Below the pieces are notes generated by a model that worked only from the letters and a program-made list of their open reading frames with translations, had not been told where the DNA came from and did no database searches. Source: Pseudomonas pudica (lineage in GTDB: Bacteria > Pseudomonadota > Gammaproteobacteria > Pseudomonadales > Pseudomonadaceae). From it: a stretch of 64,000 bases of DNA. Positions within the stretch are counted from its first letter, which is position 1. Each line of letters opens with the position of its first letter. The translations under genes were made by a program, and so were the position numbers. Below are positions 40,301-48,849 of this stretch, one piece after another. The stretch is from NCBI RefSeq assembly GCF_015680405.1, contig NZ_JADLJS010000024.1:16015-80014 (forward strand). Reading direction: 5' to 3'.

Positions 40301-41999
40301 CAGGTTGCGGCTCAAGCAAAGGTGGCAGGCGATAGGGTGTGCCATTTGCTCTTACAGGCAAAGGGCGTTTTTCAGGGATGGTGTAGCGCTCCCACTCGTA
40401 CTCGCGGACGGCGCCGCTAGCCAATTGGTGGCGCTTCAGATAGCCCTCTTCGGTATAGCTGAAGCGGCGCACCACCTGACCTGTCGCATCCAGGACTTCC
40501 TGCAACTGCCCTCTGTCGGTATAGCTGTAGCTGACCAGCAGCTCGTTCCGCTCGATAGCGGGCTCACCGTTGTTTGACAGGAAGAGCCGCGACACCTTGC
40601 ATACGCGCCTTGTATGCGCAGCATCATAGTGAAGCTGGACAACCGTCTGGCCGTACTTGTCATAGAGTGCTTGCAGGCGACCTTGTTTGTCGTAAAGCAC
40701 ATCTACGTAATTGAGATTGCGGTCGCTCAGCCTGATGAGTCTTGAACGACTGGGCTCGTGCGGGTCGACATCAAAAACCTTGTAGCGTCCCTCATGAATG
40801 TCCTCGACAACTGTTTGGCCATCCTCCAACTGGAAGAAAGCCAAGCCGTCCACAACACTGACAAAGGCATCGCCGGCGCGCAGGCGCCCGAGTTCCAGGC
40901 GATTGCCTTCTTCATCGACGTAAATCCACAACTCGCCGCCGTCAGGATGCGGGACGCGGACCAGTTCAACTTCATAAGGAACACTCCAGCCCTTTCCGAA
41001 CAGGCCGCCAGTGCGTAAGTCTCTACTGTCGTAACTACGAGCCCATTGGATTCCCAGCAAGCCAGGTAAGTTGAAATCAACATCCTCTGGACCGTCCTGG
41101 AACTTGCTACCCGTGGCGACCGCAACGGGGTTGCCCAATTTGCAACCTTTGATGCGCCCAAAACGTCGTGAAATGAGTATCCCCGCAATGATCCCGGTAA
41201 ACATCGCAATCTTGCTCTTGCCATTGCGAATATCCCGAACCGTCGCCGTTCCGCCGCCAATGCGTACATTCGGCGATACCTTCTCATTCACATCGATCGT
41301 GGCATCGCAGGTGGTCTTGTCACCCGATCGCGCTGCAGGCTGGCCGTTGATGAAGACTTTGTCCGACCCTTGCGCAATATGGTTTTCGGGCAGAGGCGGG
41401 TGGCGGCTGCATGAAATCTTGTCCTGCTCTTTGGATTCCGCGCCGGGGTCCTTTGGCGTGGTGACGGGCGGGTTGAAGATGTCGCGTATCGCCATGCCCA
41501 GCCCCACCACGGGGAACAGGTAGGGCACCGCCGCCATGGCCATGGAACCCACGTTCTCCAGAATCGAAGGCTCTGCTTGCTCTGCGTCGGCCGCTCCCCC
41601 ACCTGGCGGCCCTGTAATACCGGCTGCGCGAGCGGCGGGCTTGCTGTTGACGAACACGTTGTGTGACCCGCTTTCGATCTTTCCGTAGGGGTCGGGTGCA
41701 TCCACGCTGTTGCCAAGGCTGTCGCAAAAGCGGGAGATGGCATCGCCGACAGTCTGGTCTTCACCGACCGAAAGGGTGCTCATCGCACCGACCGCCACCC
41801 CCGCAACGGCGGCGATGGCGATGCCAGCTGCGCCCCCCGTCGCGACAGTACCGACAACGGCCAGGCTGATAGCGGCAGCCACGGCGGCGGTGGCTGCGGC
41901 ATAAATGACGGCCTCTGCAACTGCACTGACCATTTCGGCGATCAGGGACGGATGCAGGATTTCATCGCCCATGCGGGCGGCGTGAACGATCTGCGCCAT
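37353..41999 (-). CDS. Rhs-family T6SS effector with prePAAR motif and C-terminal toxin domain
   Basis: 1548 residues. Order: prePAAR motif AARMGDEILH (residues 7-16, AARxxDxxxH); a hydrophobic region (about 27-80); PAAR-like segments (VFVNSKPAARAAG; KVFINGQPAARSGDKTTCDA); an FNLPGLLGIQWARSYDSR entry; many YD/RHS repeats forming the shell; the core end DPIGLMGNTNLYPYPPNPTTYTDPLGL; then a 141-residue AT-rich toxin domain (37353-37778). The toxin begins YVLVDSSGPYYHGRAS..RRH and has a later IEDIGSREN, resembling GIY-YIG/URI-type nucleases; this is a weak inference. ATG 41999 with GGAG upstream chosen over TTG 42008. Loaded on VgrG with the adjacent Eag chaperone. Confidence 0.9.
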   Translation of the reverse strand: MAQIVHAARMGDEILHPSLIAEMVSAVAEAVIYAAATAAVAAAISLAVVGTVATGGAAGIAIAAVAGVAVGAMSTLSVGEDQTVGDAISRFCDSLGNSVDAPDPYGKIESGSHNVFVNSKPAARAAGITGPPGGGAADAEQAEPSILENVGSMAMAAVPYLFPVVGLGMAIRDIFNPPVTTPKDPGAESKEQDKISCSRHPPLPENHIAQGSDKVFINGQPAARSGDKTTCDATIDVNEKVSPNVRIGGGTATVRDIRNGKSKIAMFTGIIAGILISRRFGRIKGCKLGNPVAVATGSKFQDGPEDVDFNLPGLLGIQWARSYDSRDLRTGGLFGKGWSVPYEVELVRVPHPDGGELWIYVDEEGNRLELGRLRAGDAFVSVVDGLAFFQLEDGQTVVEDIHEGRYKVFDVDPHEPSRSRLIRLSDRNLNYVDVLYDKQGRLQALYDKYGQTVVQLHYDAAHTRRVCKVSRLFLSNNGEPAIERNELLVSYSYTDRGQLQEVLDATGQVVRRFSYTEEGYLKRHQLASGAVREYEWERYTIPEKRPLPVRANGTPYRLPPLLEPQPDHEWRVVRHWGSDGEEYKFEYNLEEGETLVTDGLGRIDRYFWGPLYDVYKHVDALGNCWQAEIVAGQLVKRTDPQGGEWEYSYDDIGRLIETRDPLGRSERISYLRHWALPVQVTDGAGRTRRYGYDAHGNLLWEQDPLGRSTQYQYNPEGRVTRVTDALEKTKHLGWNTRGQLLSYRDCSNNQTLYHYDLHGRLSESINARGEQTHFRYDARGYLIESERPDGRIDRYEVDTAGQLTRYIDPAQKILQFRYDRSGRLVKRTDAMGYSVKFRYDAYGRLLQLTNENEESYTFGWDKLDRLVAQQDLDGSGRIYEYDTLDGVTSLTHVPSSYEQPPLSDNAPPTRATSIRHDFQRDAVGRLLSKRTEDGITDYSYDPADNLLSITFTDNQGEQQQLDYTYDANGQLLSETNSAGLLQYRYDELGNLQTLTLPDQRQLNYLHYGSGHLHQINLNGRVISDFERDAVHDEVLRTQGSLITRTRYDQSGRLGSKTIHYRDAPVEMLPLLEKSYRYDASDNLIAEILTQTQRRGVADVATEDAAHLEQIIGHFHRSPHTGKSYTGSNRYGYDPNEQLQSTQQSRPNWQATQVEDFKYDKAGNLFDGPKLNGLIKHNRVLVYQDKRYRYDRFGRLCEKRIGSNWVQYFEYDAEQRLICVDQYRSGERERVVFRYDPLGRRISKEVYQDEHSEPRQQVVFYWQGFRLLQEIQSGMYSLFIYANTNGYEPLARIDGSPSQEDIHYFHTNLAGLPEQLTDSNGDITWRSDYHGWGKTHGEWHRLAERRQQNLRHQGQYADIEISFYYNIFRLYDPDLGRFTQPDPIGLMGNTNLYPYPPNPTTYTDPLGLDWNYVLVDSSGPYYHGRASDKETLKTVARRHSKNKGIDGYRFQAGDTIHQVTPVGTRRDIVRGIEDIGSRENGVLGRGTGRVRGNVDPGISDKNRNRSAYLAQAGAYLESKGVTSPTKLPSLNNMAHPHTPPTQKIPSICK

Positions 42000-42051
42000 G
42001 GCTTGCAAGCTCCAGAAGTTCTGAATGAGGTTGACCTGGGTGGTGAAGGGG

Positions 42052-42483
42052 TCAGGTGAATCGGAGCTGTTGTTTGATTGCGCGCCAGTGCTCGATGTCG
42101 TCGCTGCTCAAAGGGCTTGGCTTGCTGTAGTTGATCACCAGCAGCCGGTGCTGCCCTGGAATCATGCAGGCGGCCTGGAGCTGGAAATTGGGCTTGTCCC
42201 CCACCTTGAATTCAATGGCCATTTCGCGGGCTTCGACGGAGTGTTCACCGCCCCCCAAACGCGCGATCTTCGTGGGTGTGATGGTCATTGCCCCGGACTT
42301 TTTTCGCAGCATCCGCAGTTGGTCATCGATGGCTTGGTCCAGGGTCTTGTCATTGGCGACGGGGCTGCGTGCCATTACCAACGTGGTGTCTCGGGCACGA
42401 AAGCGCAGCATGTTGAGCGTGAGGTCTTCAGGTGCTTCCTCGCCTAGATTGAGGATCAGGTCGTGAGTCAGGTATTCCGTCAT
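42052..42483 (-). CDS. Eag-type T6SS effector chaperone (DUF1795/DcrB family)
   Basis: 143 residues of the DUF1795/DcrB fold (EEAPEDLTLNMLRFRA..TTLVMARSP, RMLRKKSGAMTITP, QAACMIPGQHRLLVINYS). In known systems Eag chaperones bind and shield the hydrophobic N-terminal region of prePAAR effectors and help loading on VgrG. It lies between vgrG and the prePAAR rhs gene, as that model requires. A decayed second copy is at 35207-35536. Confidence 0.87.
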   Translation of the reverse strand: MTEYLTHDLILNLGEEAPEDLTLNMLRFRARDTTLVMARSPVANDKTLDQAIDDQLRMLRKKSGAMTITPTKIARLGGGEHSVEAREMAIEFKVGDKPNFQLQAACMIPGQHRLLVINYSKPSPLSSDDIEHWRAIKQQLRFT

Positions 42484-42531
42484 TGCGGGAGTCCTTTCAG
42501 GAGGTCTTTACGTACGGGCAAGTGCAAGCAG

Positions 42532-44517
42532 CTACTTGAAATGCCCATCCACATCGGCTTTCAGTGCACTGCTATCGCGTCCATCCGCTGCGGCACCTGC
42601 CGCTCCGCCCTCAGGGTTGAGGTCGAGCTTCGATGCGGGCGTGTTGATCTGTCCGGTCTGTTGCCCGGTGAGGTTGAAGGTCTCGCAGGTGATATTGAGC
42701 GTGCCGTTGGCCTGCATCTCGATCAGTGTCTTGCCGCACTTGAGGCGCAGGGTGTTGCCTGCTTCGATCTCGTAGTCGCCGGCGATGAGGTCGTTTTTGC
42801 CGCCGCCGACTTTCAGGGTGTCATTGGCTTTCACCACGCGCAGGCGATTGCGGCCGATGGCAACGGACTCGTCCTGGCCAATGCTCTGGGTGCGATCAAC
42901 ACCGACGGTGAGAGACTGGTTGTTGTTGACCTGGGTGTTCTGGTCCTTCTGGGCATGGATGAACACCTCTTCCTTGCCCAGTTCGTCCTCAAAGCGCAAT
43001 TCATTGAAACCATCGCCCTTGTGGGTCTGGCTCTTGATGGTCATGCGGGTCTTGTGATCGGGCAGGTCGTAGGGCGGGAGCTGATCACCACAGTAGGTGC
43101 GCCCGGTAATTATCGGCTGGTCGGGGTCACCGTTGACGTACTGGATGATCACGTCCTGGCCGATGCGCGGGATCGCCATCGAGCCCCAGCTGCCACCGGC
43201 CCAGCCTTGCGACACACGCACCCAGCAGGAGCTGAACTCGTTGTTCTGGCTTTCACGGTCCCAGGGAAAGCTGACCTTCACCCGGCCCCACTCATCGCAA
43301 TAGATCTCTTCTCCCTTCGGGCCGACCACGGTAGCCATGTGCGGGCCGTCGATTCGTGGTTTTCCCAGTGGGGCAGGGCGCCATTCGGTCCGGCCGGGGA
43401 CCAGCACGGTGGTCTGCTTGTAGTGCGTGCTTACATCTGCGCCGGCGGCTTCTTCCTGCAGGCTGGTGAATTGTTTGCCTTTGTGGGTAACCGTGTTCAC
43501 CCGCCAATGCGCGTTGAGGTCGTCACGTGGGTGGCCAGTCAGGGTGAAACTCAGGCCCGGTTGCAGGCGAACATCGTCACCCTCAACCTCGGCAATACGG
43601 ACATCGTGGCGCAGCGCAGTGATGCGGTTTTCAGTGAACGGCTTGCCCACGGCATCGCGTTTATAGCGGCCTGGGTAATCGAAGTATTCGTACTCGTTGG
43701 ACTGATGCTCCAGGAAGGGCCCGGCAGCTCTGTGTTCCTGGCGGTAGGCCGGGTTGGTAAAGGTGTAGTCGCGCTGAACCTGGCGAGCGGTGCGCACCTG
43801 CTCGCTGTAGCGCAAGCGGCGAAGGCACGGCATGGCTTGATCGCCACCGCCGGTGGCTTGGTACAGCACGCTGTCAGGGTCTACAGGCTCGTCGGCATCA
43901 AAAAAGCCCTCGTCGTCATCCTCGGCCTTGATGGTCCCATGGCTGATCAACCCGAATGATTGCAGCCGATCGGTAATGATCAGCTTGTGCAGCTTTTCAC
44001 TGTGTGCAAAGCGGTAGACGAAGCCTTCTTCAGCAGCCAGGCGGGCGATGAACGCCAGGTCCGTCTCACCGGCCTGAACACAGAACTCGCGGACCTGATG
44101 GTCCATGCTGGCGCGCAGTTCGTACTGGTTGATGCCCTGGCGCTGGAGCATCAGCTCGAGAATTTGCGGAACGGTCTTCTGCTGGAAGATGCGCCAGTTC
44201 GAGCGCAGGTCGGCCCGGGCCAGCTGAGGCTCGACCAGCGCGTGATAGTAGGTGCGGTAGAAGCCACTTTCAGCCTGGCTGAAGCGGCTGACCAGACCGT
44301 GCACGTAGCGCACCGGACGTTCGCCGTCCCAGATGGTAAAAAGTACGGGCTTGTCGAGCAGGTGGCCGAAGTCGATATCGTTTTCGAAGCTGATGAGTTT
44401 CAGCTCCAACTCGAAGGGCATGCTGATCCCCTCTCGGAGTTCGAACGACACCACTTCGAATTCAGCGTTGCCAACCAGCGGCTGGAAGCTGTAACGCAAG
44501 TCAGATTGGCTAGGCAT
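42532..44517 (-). CDS. vgrG: Type VI secretion spike protein VgrG
   Basis: 661 residues: gp27-like N-terminal half (SFELREGISMPFELELKLIS, FRLLPAEEGFVYRF-like region read as AAEEGFVYRFAHSE), gp5 OB-fold (VGPKGEEIYCDEWGRVKVSFPWDR, SCWVRVSQGWAGGSWGSMAIPRIGQDVIIQYVNGDPDQPIITG) and a beta-helix tail ending in KADVDGHFK. No extra C-terminal effector domain. It forms the tip with the Rhs PAAR region. First gene of the payload unit vgrG-eag-rhs-immunity. Confidence 0.95.
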   Translation of the reverse strand: MPSQSDLRYSFQPLVGNAEFEVVSFELREGISMPFELELKLISFENDIDFGHLLDKPVLFTIWDGERPVRYVHGLVSRFSQAESGFYRTYYHALVEPQLARADLRSNWRIFQQKTVPQILELMLQRQGINQYELRASMDHQVREFCVQAGETDLAFIARLAAEEGFVYRFAHSEKLHKLIITDRLQSFGLISHGTIKAEDDDEGFFDADEPVDPDSVLYQATGGGDQAMPCLRRLRYSEQVRTARQVQRDYTFTNPAYRQEHRAAGPFLEHQSNEYEYFDYPGRYKRDAVGKPFTENRITALRHDVRIAEVEGDDVRLQPGLSFTLTGHPRDDLNAHWRVNTVTHKGKQFTSLQEEAAGADVSTHYKQTTVLVPGRTEWRPAPLGKPRIDGPHMATVVGPKGEEIYCDEWGRVKVSFPWDRESQNNEFSSCWVRVSQGWAGGSWGSMAIPRIGQDVIIQYVNGDPDQPIITGRTYCGDQLPPYDLPDHKTRMTIKSQTHKGDGFNELRFEDELGKEEVFIHAQKDQNTQVNNNQSLTVGVDRTQSIGQDESVAIGRNRLRVVKANDTLKVGGGKNDLIAGDYEIEAGNTLRLKCGKTLIEMQANGTLNITCETFNLTGQQTGQINTPASKLDLNPEGGAAGAAADGRDSSALKADVDGHFK

Positions 44518-44556
44518 AAGCAGTCCTTGTCCGCCGTCTGAGGTGGCACAAAGTCC

Positions 44557-44576
44557 GAGCAGGCACGGCCTGCCCG
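44557..44576 (-). other. Hairpin between hcp and vgrG
   Basis: On the minus strand a 9-bp stem with one G-T pair and a 3-base loop (cgggcaggc cgt gcctgctcg) lies in the 74-base hcp-vgrG gap, followed by a poor T-tract. Partial termination here would keep hcp mRNA above vgrG mRNA; inference. Confidence 0.35.
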
Positions 44577-44591
44577 GAGCATTCGTAACTA

Positions 44592-45107
44592 TCAGGTGGC
44601 TGGCGCGCGCCAGTCATCGGAGCCAGCGGTACCGGCTACGCCGTGGTCCCAGAGGATCTTCCTGTAGGCCAGTGCTACCTCGACCAGCTGCGTGTAGTTC
44701 TCGTTCTCCTTGTCTTGCGAGTGGGGTAGGACGGTGTTGATGCTGACGATGGTCGCGTCTTCAAGCTTGGTGGTGAAGAAATGCTCTTGTTTGCCTTCCG
44801 TCGAGGTGCGGTACCACTTGATTTCGACCTCCTTCAGCGTTTCGCCAGTGGCCAGCGCTTGATACATCAGCGGCGTGGCCTTGTTCAGCGAACTGGTGAA
44901 CTTGAACGGCTTGTGTACGCGCTGACCGCTGGGTTGGCCACTCTGTGGGTCAGTAGGCGTGGTCACCTCATGGTTGATTTCCTGAACCAGGATTTGATCT
45001 TCATGGCCTTGCTGGTAAACATTGCCGACGGAGTCAGCGGTGAATGCGCCAGCAGTGATGAGGCCTTGTTTCTCACCAGTGATACTGATGTAAGCGGGTG
45101 TTGGCAT
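44592..45107 (-). CDS. hcp: Type VI secretion tube protein Hcp
   Basis: 171 residues, usual length. Typical start MPTPAYISITGEKQGLITAGAF and IEVxxWYR-like segment (EVEIKWYRTSTEGKQEHFFTTKLEDA). Forms the stacked hexamer tube inside the sheath. ATG 45107 has AGGAG eight bases upstream; an upstream in-frame start at 45146 adds an unlikely Arg-rich leader. Separated from tssL by 132 bases, so it may have its own promoter. Confidence 0.96.
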   Translation of the reverse strand: MPTPAYISITGEKQGLITAGAFTADSVGNVYQQGHEDQILVQEINHEVTTPTDPQSGQPSGQRVHKPFKFTSSLNKATPLMYQALATGETLKEVEIKWYRTSTEGKQEHFFTTKLEDATIVSINTVLPHSQDKENENYTQLVEVALAYRKILWDHGVAGTAGSDDWRAPAT

Positions 45108-45239
45108 GGAGTTTCTCCTGCGTCCATGTGGATAAAGCACGCGCACTCAGGGTGGCGTGGCCATCGGGAACGATGGGCTTGTCAACGAAGCAATCGCCTC
45201 GCTAATTCGTTGAAATCCGTGGCGACATGCGCCGATCTG

Positions 45240-46109
45240 TTACTGCTGCAAGATGCCGTTCAGCGACTCCAGCACCTCGGTGGTAATGAGGTGCAGGCGG
45301 TAGCTGTAGATGCCGTAGGCCACCGCCATGGCGAGGGCGGAAATGACCAACGGGCTCCACCACGGCCATTGCCGGTTCATGCGGAAGTTGCTTGGGGCGA
45401 CGTTGGTGTACGGATCGCAGACTGTCTCCGGCGTAGGGCCGCGCAGCTCGCGAATGATCCCGTGGAGTTGGTGTATCAATGCGTTGAGGGATTCTTCGCC
45501 CTTCGGCGCGATGGCGTACTTGCCCTTCAAACCGAGGCAAAGCGCGAAGTACATGAACTCCAGCACGTCCTTATAACGTTTGGGTTCCTGCATGAGGCGC
45601 GACAGTACGGTGAAGACTTTCTCTCCACCCCAGGTTTCGTCGTGGAAGATGCTGAGCAGGGGCTCCTGGCTCCAGCAGCTGGTTTTACCCCAAGGCCTGT
45701 CCATGACAGCCTCATCGATGAAAAGGCAAAGACCGTATGAGTACGCCAGCAACTGAGCGGGCTCGTAGCCGTGCTGGCGCATCTCTTCCCGCACGTTTTC
45801 GATCTGGTTGCGCACCTGCTGGTGCACCTCCTTGATGTTGGGCAAGGCATCCAGTGTGCGCAGGCGTATCACCAGGCCGAACAGCGGCGCGGCTGCATCC
45901 AGCATCAGGTTGTCGTAGCCGCCACGTAGCTGGAAGTCCGGGTCTGCCGGGTAGCCTTCATACACTGGCTCTGCCTTCGGCTTTCGCTCAGCGCCATCAG
46001 CTGCTGTTGGTGCGGATGAGTCGTTGGACAATGACGCATCGAGCATCGCGTGCAGTTGCTCGCTTTCGACCTGTTCGGTATCAGTTGGGGGGCTGTTTTC
46101 TTGTTTCAT
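45240..46109 (-). CDS. tssL: T6SS membrane protein TssL (DotU/IcmH)
   Basis: 289 residues: a charged N-terminal tail, the cytoplasmic DotU helical domain (AAPLFGLVIRLRTLD, YSYGLCLFIDEAVMDRPWG, FYFALCLGLKGKYA) and one C-terminal transmembrane helix (WPWWSPLVISALAMAVAYGIY). No peptidoglycan-binding extension. Part of the TssJLM trans-envelope complex. ATG 46109 has AGGAG eight bases upstream, right after the tssK stop. Confidence 0.92.
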   Translation of the reverse strand: MKQENSPPTDTEQVESEQLHAMLDASLSNDSSAPTAADGAERKPKAEPVYEGYPADPDFQLRGGYDNLMLDAAAPLFGLVIRLRTLDALPNIKEVHQQVRNQIENVREEMRQHGYEPAQLLAYSYGLCLFIDEAVMDRPWGKTSCWSQEPLLSIFHDETWGGEKVFTVLSRLMQEPKRYKDVLEFMYFALCLGLKGKYAIAPKGEESLNALIHQLHGIIRELRGPTPETVCDPYTNVAPSNFRMNRQWPWWSPLVISALAMAVAYGIYSYRLHLITTEVLESLNGILQQ

Positions 46110-46110
46110 T

Positions 46111-47448
46111 TCATTCACTCCTGATCGCCCAGAACTGAAGTTCCAACCCCGGGAATTCCCCCGCGACGTGGATACCGAAGCCACTGGATGCCTCCATGCC
46201 CGCCCAAGCCGGGGAGCGACGGTCCAGCTCGAAGTAGGTGAAGCCTGCATGGAAGGGCAGATCCCGAGGAGCCACGGGCAGCGGCACCAGTGGAATACCT
46301 GGAAGCTGCAGCGGCACTACCTCGTTCAACGACTCCAGCGAGACGACCTTTGCCTTCTGCACGAACATCCGACGCAATGTCTGAGGCGGCATGTGGGCTC
46401 GCACTGCCAGAATGAAGTCGGCCTCGTCGATCAGGCGGCGATCCTCCAGCGTGGTTGTCAGCAAGCCGTACTCCAGCGTCTCCAGCGGCAGCGAAACGGC
46501 GCGGGGTTGCAGCACCGTGCTCAGTGCCCGGCGTAGCGTGTCCTCCAGCGGCTTGAAGGAGGTGCGCAGCGCGGTATGGTGATAGGCGGGGTATTCCTGC
46601 GGCAGCCGGCTCTCGTCGGTAAACGTCACGAACTCGCCACAGGCCTGGCTCATGCACAGGTACAACTGTTCGGGATGGGTCTGCCCTTGCCTGGCCAGAT
46701 GCTGGAAGCATGGCCACCAGCGGTTCATGGCCTGCAGCAGGTTGAAGTCGCGAATGTCGGCGATGCCGGACTGCCCTGAGGCGCCAATGCGGGCGGCGAG
46801 GTTGCGCGCACGTTCGCGCAGGGAGTTGGTGATTTCTTCCAGATACCGTTGCAGCGCAGGTACGGCGCGCACTGAAACGCTGGTGGGATAGAAGCCTTCA
46901 TCCAGTTGCAGGCTGCCATCGGGGCGCCGTTCCAGAATGCGCGTCACGGCCAGGCGGGTGTAGGCGCTGCTGTCGTCGGCCTTGCGTTTGAGCTGCAGGT
47001 TGGGTACCGCCAGGTCAATCTGCACCAGGTCACCGTCGGCGCTGTGCGTGTCCTTGATTTCCTGGGCCTGGGCGCTGTAACGGAAGTTGGCGGGGTTATC
47101 GGGCCAGCTCACCTCACGGCCACCTTCGGTGCGCAGCGGCAGGCACAGGTAGATCTCGCTGTCTTTCGCGCCGTCGTCTTCGATTTCCAGCGGTGGCGGT
47201 GGTGGCATGTCTGCAGGGATATCGAACACCGTGCCGTCCGGCATGATGCCCCGCGCACGGGTGATGGCGACCTTGCCCAGGCTCAGGTACTCATCGTTCA
47301 ACTGCAGCTCGCTGAAGCCATAGAAGGCGGCGTTCAGGCTGCCAAGACGTTGATGCAAAGCCGCTTCGGCGGCACGGGCAGCTTGCTGGAAGTGCTGCGG
47401 TTTGACGAACAGGCCTTCAGGCCACAAGACGGGGTTACGTGAACTCAT
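46111..47448 (-). CDS. tssK: T6SS baseplate protein TssK
   Basis: 445 residues of the TssK/ImpJ family; starts NPVLWPEGLFVKPQHFQQAARAAEA, the typical W.eGl.l.PqHFQ opening. TssK trimers tie the baseplate wedges (TssEFG) to the membrane complex (TssL, TssM). Located between tssJ and tssL as in many clusters, with start codon 52 bases past the tssJ stop. Confidence 0.95.
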   Translation of the reverse strand: MSSRNPVLWPEGLFVKPQHFQQAARAAEAALHQRLGSLNAAFYGFSELQLNDEYLSLGKVAITRARGIMPDGTVFDIPADMPPPPPLEIEDDGAKDSEIYLCLPLRTEGGREVSWPDNPANFRYSAQAQEIKDTHSADGDLVQIDLAVPNLQLKRKADDSSAYTRLAVTRILERRPDGSLQLDEGFYPTSVSVRAVPALQRYLEEITNSLRERARNLAARIGASGQSGIADIRDFNLLQAMNRWWPCFQHLARQGQTHPEQLYLCMSQACGEFVTFTDESRLPQEYPAYHHTALRTSFKPLEDTLRRALSTVLQPRAVSLPLETLEYGLLTTTLEDRRLIDEADFILAVRAHMPPQTLRRMFVQKAKVVSLESLNEVVPLQLPGIPLVPLPVAPRDLPFHAGFTYFELDRRSPAWAGMEASSGFGIHVAGEFPGLELQFWAIRSE

Positions 47449-47500
47449 GAGCGCTCCGTGTCAGCGTGATTGAGCGGGAAGGGCAGCGTTACAGGCGCCA

Positions 47501-48295
47501 TCAGTCTTCCTCCTTGAGCAGGAGCTGCGTGTCGTTGAGCAACACCGACAGGATGATCTGGTGCCCGCGGGGCGGAATGCGCAGCACTTGGCTCCAGGTG
47601 GCGTTTTCCTGGTTCCGGTAGTCGGCGATCACCGCGACGAAGCGCGTTTCGGGCTCGATGGGCGCAAAGGGGATGAACTTGAACTGCCCAGGGCGCAGCA
47701 GGTAATCGTCATCGCGTATGTAGGTGCTGCGCAGCGCCTCGGCAGGGTCCTTGTCCAGCAATTCGTAAACACTGTTGCGCAAGAGAGAGTCGTCGCGCAG
47801 TTGCAGGATCTTCACGGCCATGGGCGTAGCGACGGGCTCGGCGGCCATGGTGGTGGTGCGCGGCAAGGTCAGCACCACGGTAGGGTCGTCGTAGCTACCC
47901 GGGGTACTTTCTTCCATGGGGGAGCGCGCAGGATCCTCGCCATCGTCAACTGGCGAATCGACGGGCGACATGGCTGGGAATTGTTCCAGCAGGTACTCGA
48001 ACAGGGCCCCGACTTTCTCGGTCAGCACGTAGGGGTCGCCTGCACTCAGGCTGACCGCGTAAGGGCTGGGCTCCACAACCGGCCCGAGCTCGGGCGCCAC
48101 CTCAAGGCTGTTCGGGTTGCCATTGAGCGTTGGGCTGGCGTTGATGCTGAACGCGACCTGGGTGGGGTGCTCCCCGGGCGGTCCGACGGGTAATGAGGGG
48201 TCCATCACCACCTGGCCAATCTTGCTCAGGGACGTGCAACCCGAGAGCCCGATCAACGCCGTCAGCAGGCCGGCCATGAATGTTGGACGCATCAT
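47501..48295 (-). CDS. tssJ: T6SS outer-membrane lipoprotein TssJ, enlarged
   Basis: 264 residues with a lipoprotein signal (MMRPTFMAGLLTALIGLSGC, lipobox LSGC, lipidated Cys20). The C-terminal half has the TssJ fold signature (VAVKILQLRDDS-type strand, YLLRPGQFKFIPFAPIEPETRFVAVIADYRN). Usual TssJ proteins have about 150-180 residues; here about 80 extra residues (after VLTEKVGALFEYLLEQFP, Pro/Asp/Ser-rich) are inserted. ATG 48295 overlaps the FHA gene stop (ATGA) and has AGGAG upstream. Confidence 0.88.
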   Translation of the reverse strand: MMRPTFMAGLLTALIGLSGCTSLSKIGQVVMDPSLPVGPPGEHPTQVAFSINASPTLNGNPNSLEVAPELGPVVEPSPYAVSLSAGDPYVLTEKVGALFEYLLEQFPAMSPVDSPVDDGEDPARSPMEESTPGSYDDPTVVLTLPRTTTMAAEPVATPMAVKILQLRDDSLLRNSVYELLDKDPAEALRSTYIRDDDYLLRPGQFKFIPFAPIEPETRFVAVIADYRNQENATWSQVLRIPPRGHQIILSVLLNDTQLLLKEED

Positions 48296-48849
48296 GGGCG
48301 GTCTCCTGCAATCAAACGTTCCAGTGGGCTCTGCTGCGCTGGTGCTGCCTCTGTGTCCAGTGCCGCCAATGGGTCGTTGCCCATGCCCGGTTCGAATGCC
48401 GAGCAGATGTCTGCTACAGCCTGGGGAGCGGCTGCAGCGGCATGGCAAGTCTTGGGTGGAACAGCCAGCAACCAGTGATCGAGGGTTCGTTGTTCAGGGC
48501 TGAACAGGTCCTCCAGTGAGCGTGCATCGGCCTGCGAAAGCTGGGCCTTCAGTCGATAGGCGCCAATGCGCAACTGGTCACCCTCGAGCAGCCGCCTGGC
48601 GGTAAGCGACCCCAGGCTGTGGAGGCTGTCGTTCAGGTAGGTACGCTGGCAGCGATCGATGATGCAGAAGCTGCCCTCGATCCAGCGGATCTCGCAATGG
48701 ATCGGTGCAATGGTCTGCTCACGATCGTTGATCTGCCAGGTGGCTTTCGCGCTGCCGATGGTGCCGCCTGCGCGGTCGAACTGATGTCGGGCAGTGACGT
48801 TGTGCTGCAACTGATCCAGGTTGGTGATGCTCAAGGTCAAAGTGCTCAT
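48292..48849 (-). CDS. Short FHA-domain T6SS protein (Fha/TagH-like)
   Basis: 185 residues with one N-terminal FHA-type domain (GGTIGSAKATWQINDREQTIAPIHCEIRWIEGSFCIID) that would bind phospho-threonine. Usual TagH/Fha proteins have 400 or more residues; the long C-terminal domain is lacking. No PpkA kinase or PppA phosphatase is encoded in the visible locus, so its ligand is unclear. Overlaps tssG and tssJ by 4 bases each. Confidence 0.78.
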   Translation of the reverse strand: MSTLTLSITNLDQLQHNVTARHQFDRAGGTIGSAKATWQINDREQTIAPIHCEIRWIEGSFCIIDRCQRTYLNDSLHSLGSLTARRLLEGDQLRIGAYRLKAQLSQADARSLEDLFSPEQRTLDHWLLAVPPKTCHAAAAAPQAVADICSAFEPGMGNDPLAALDTEAAPAQQSPLERLIAGDRP

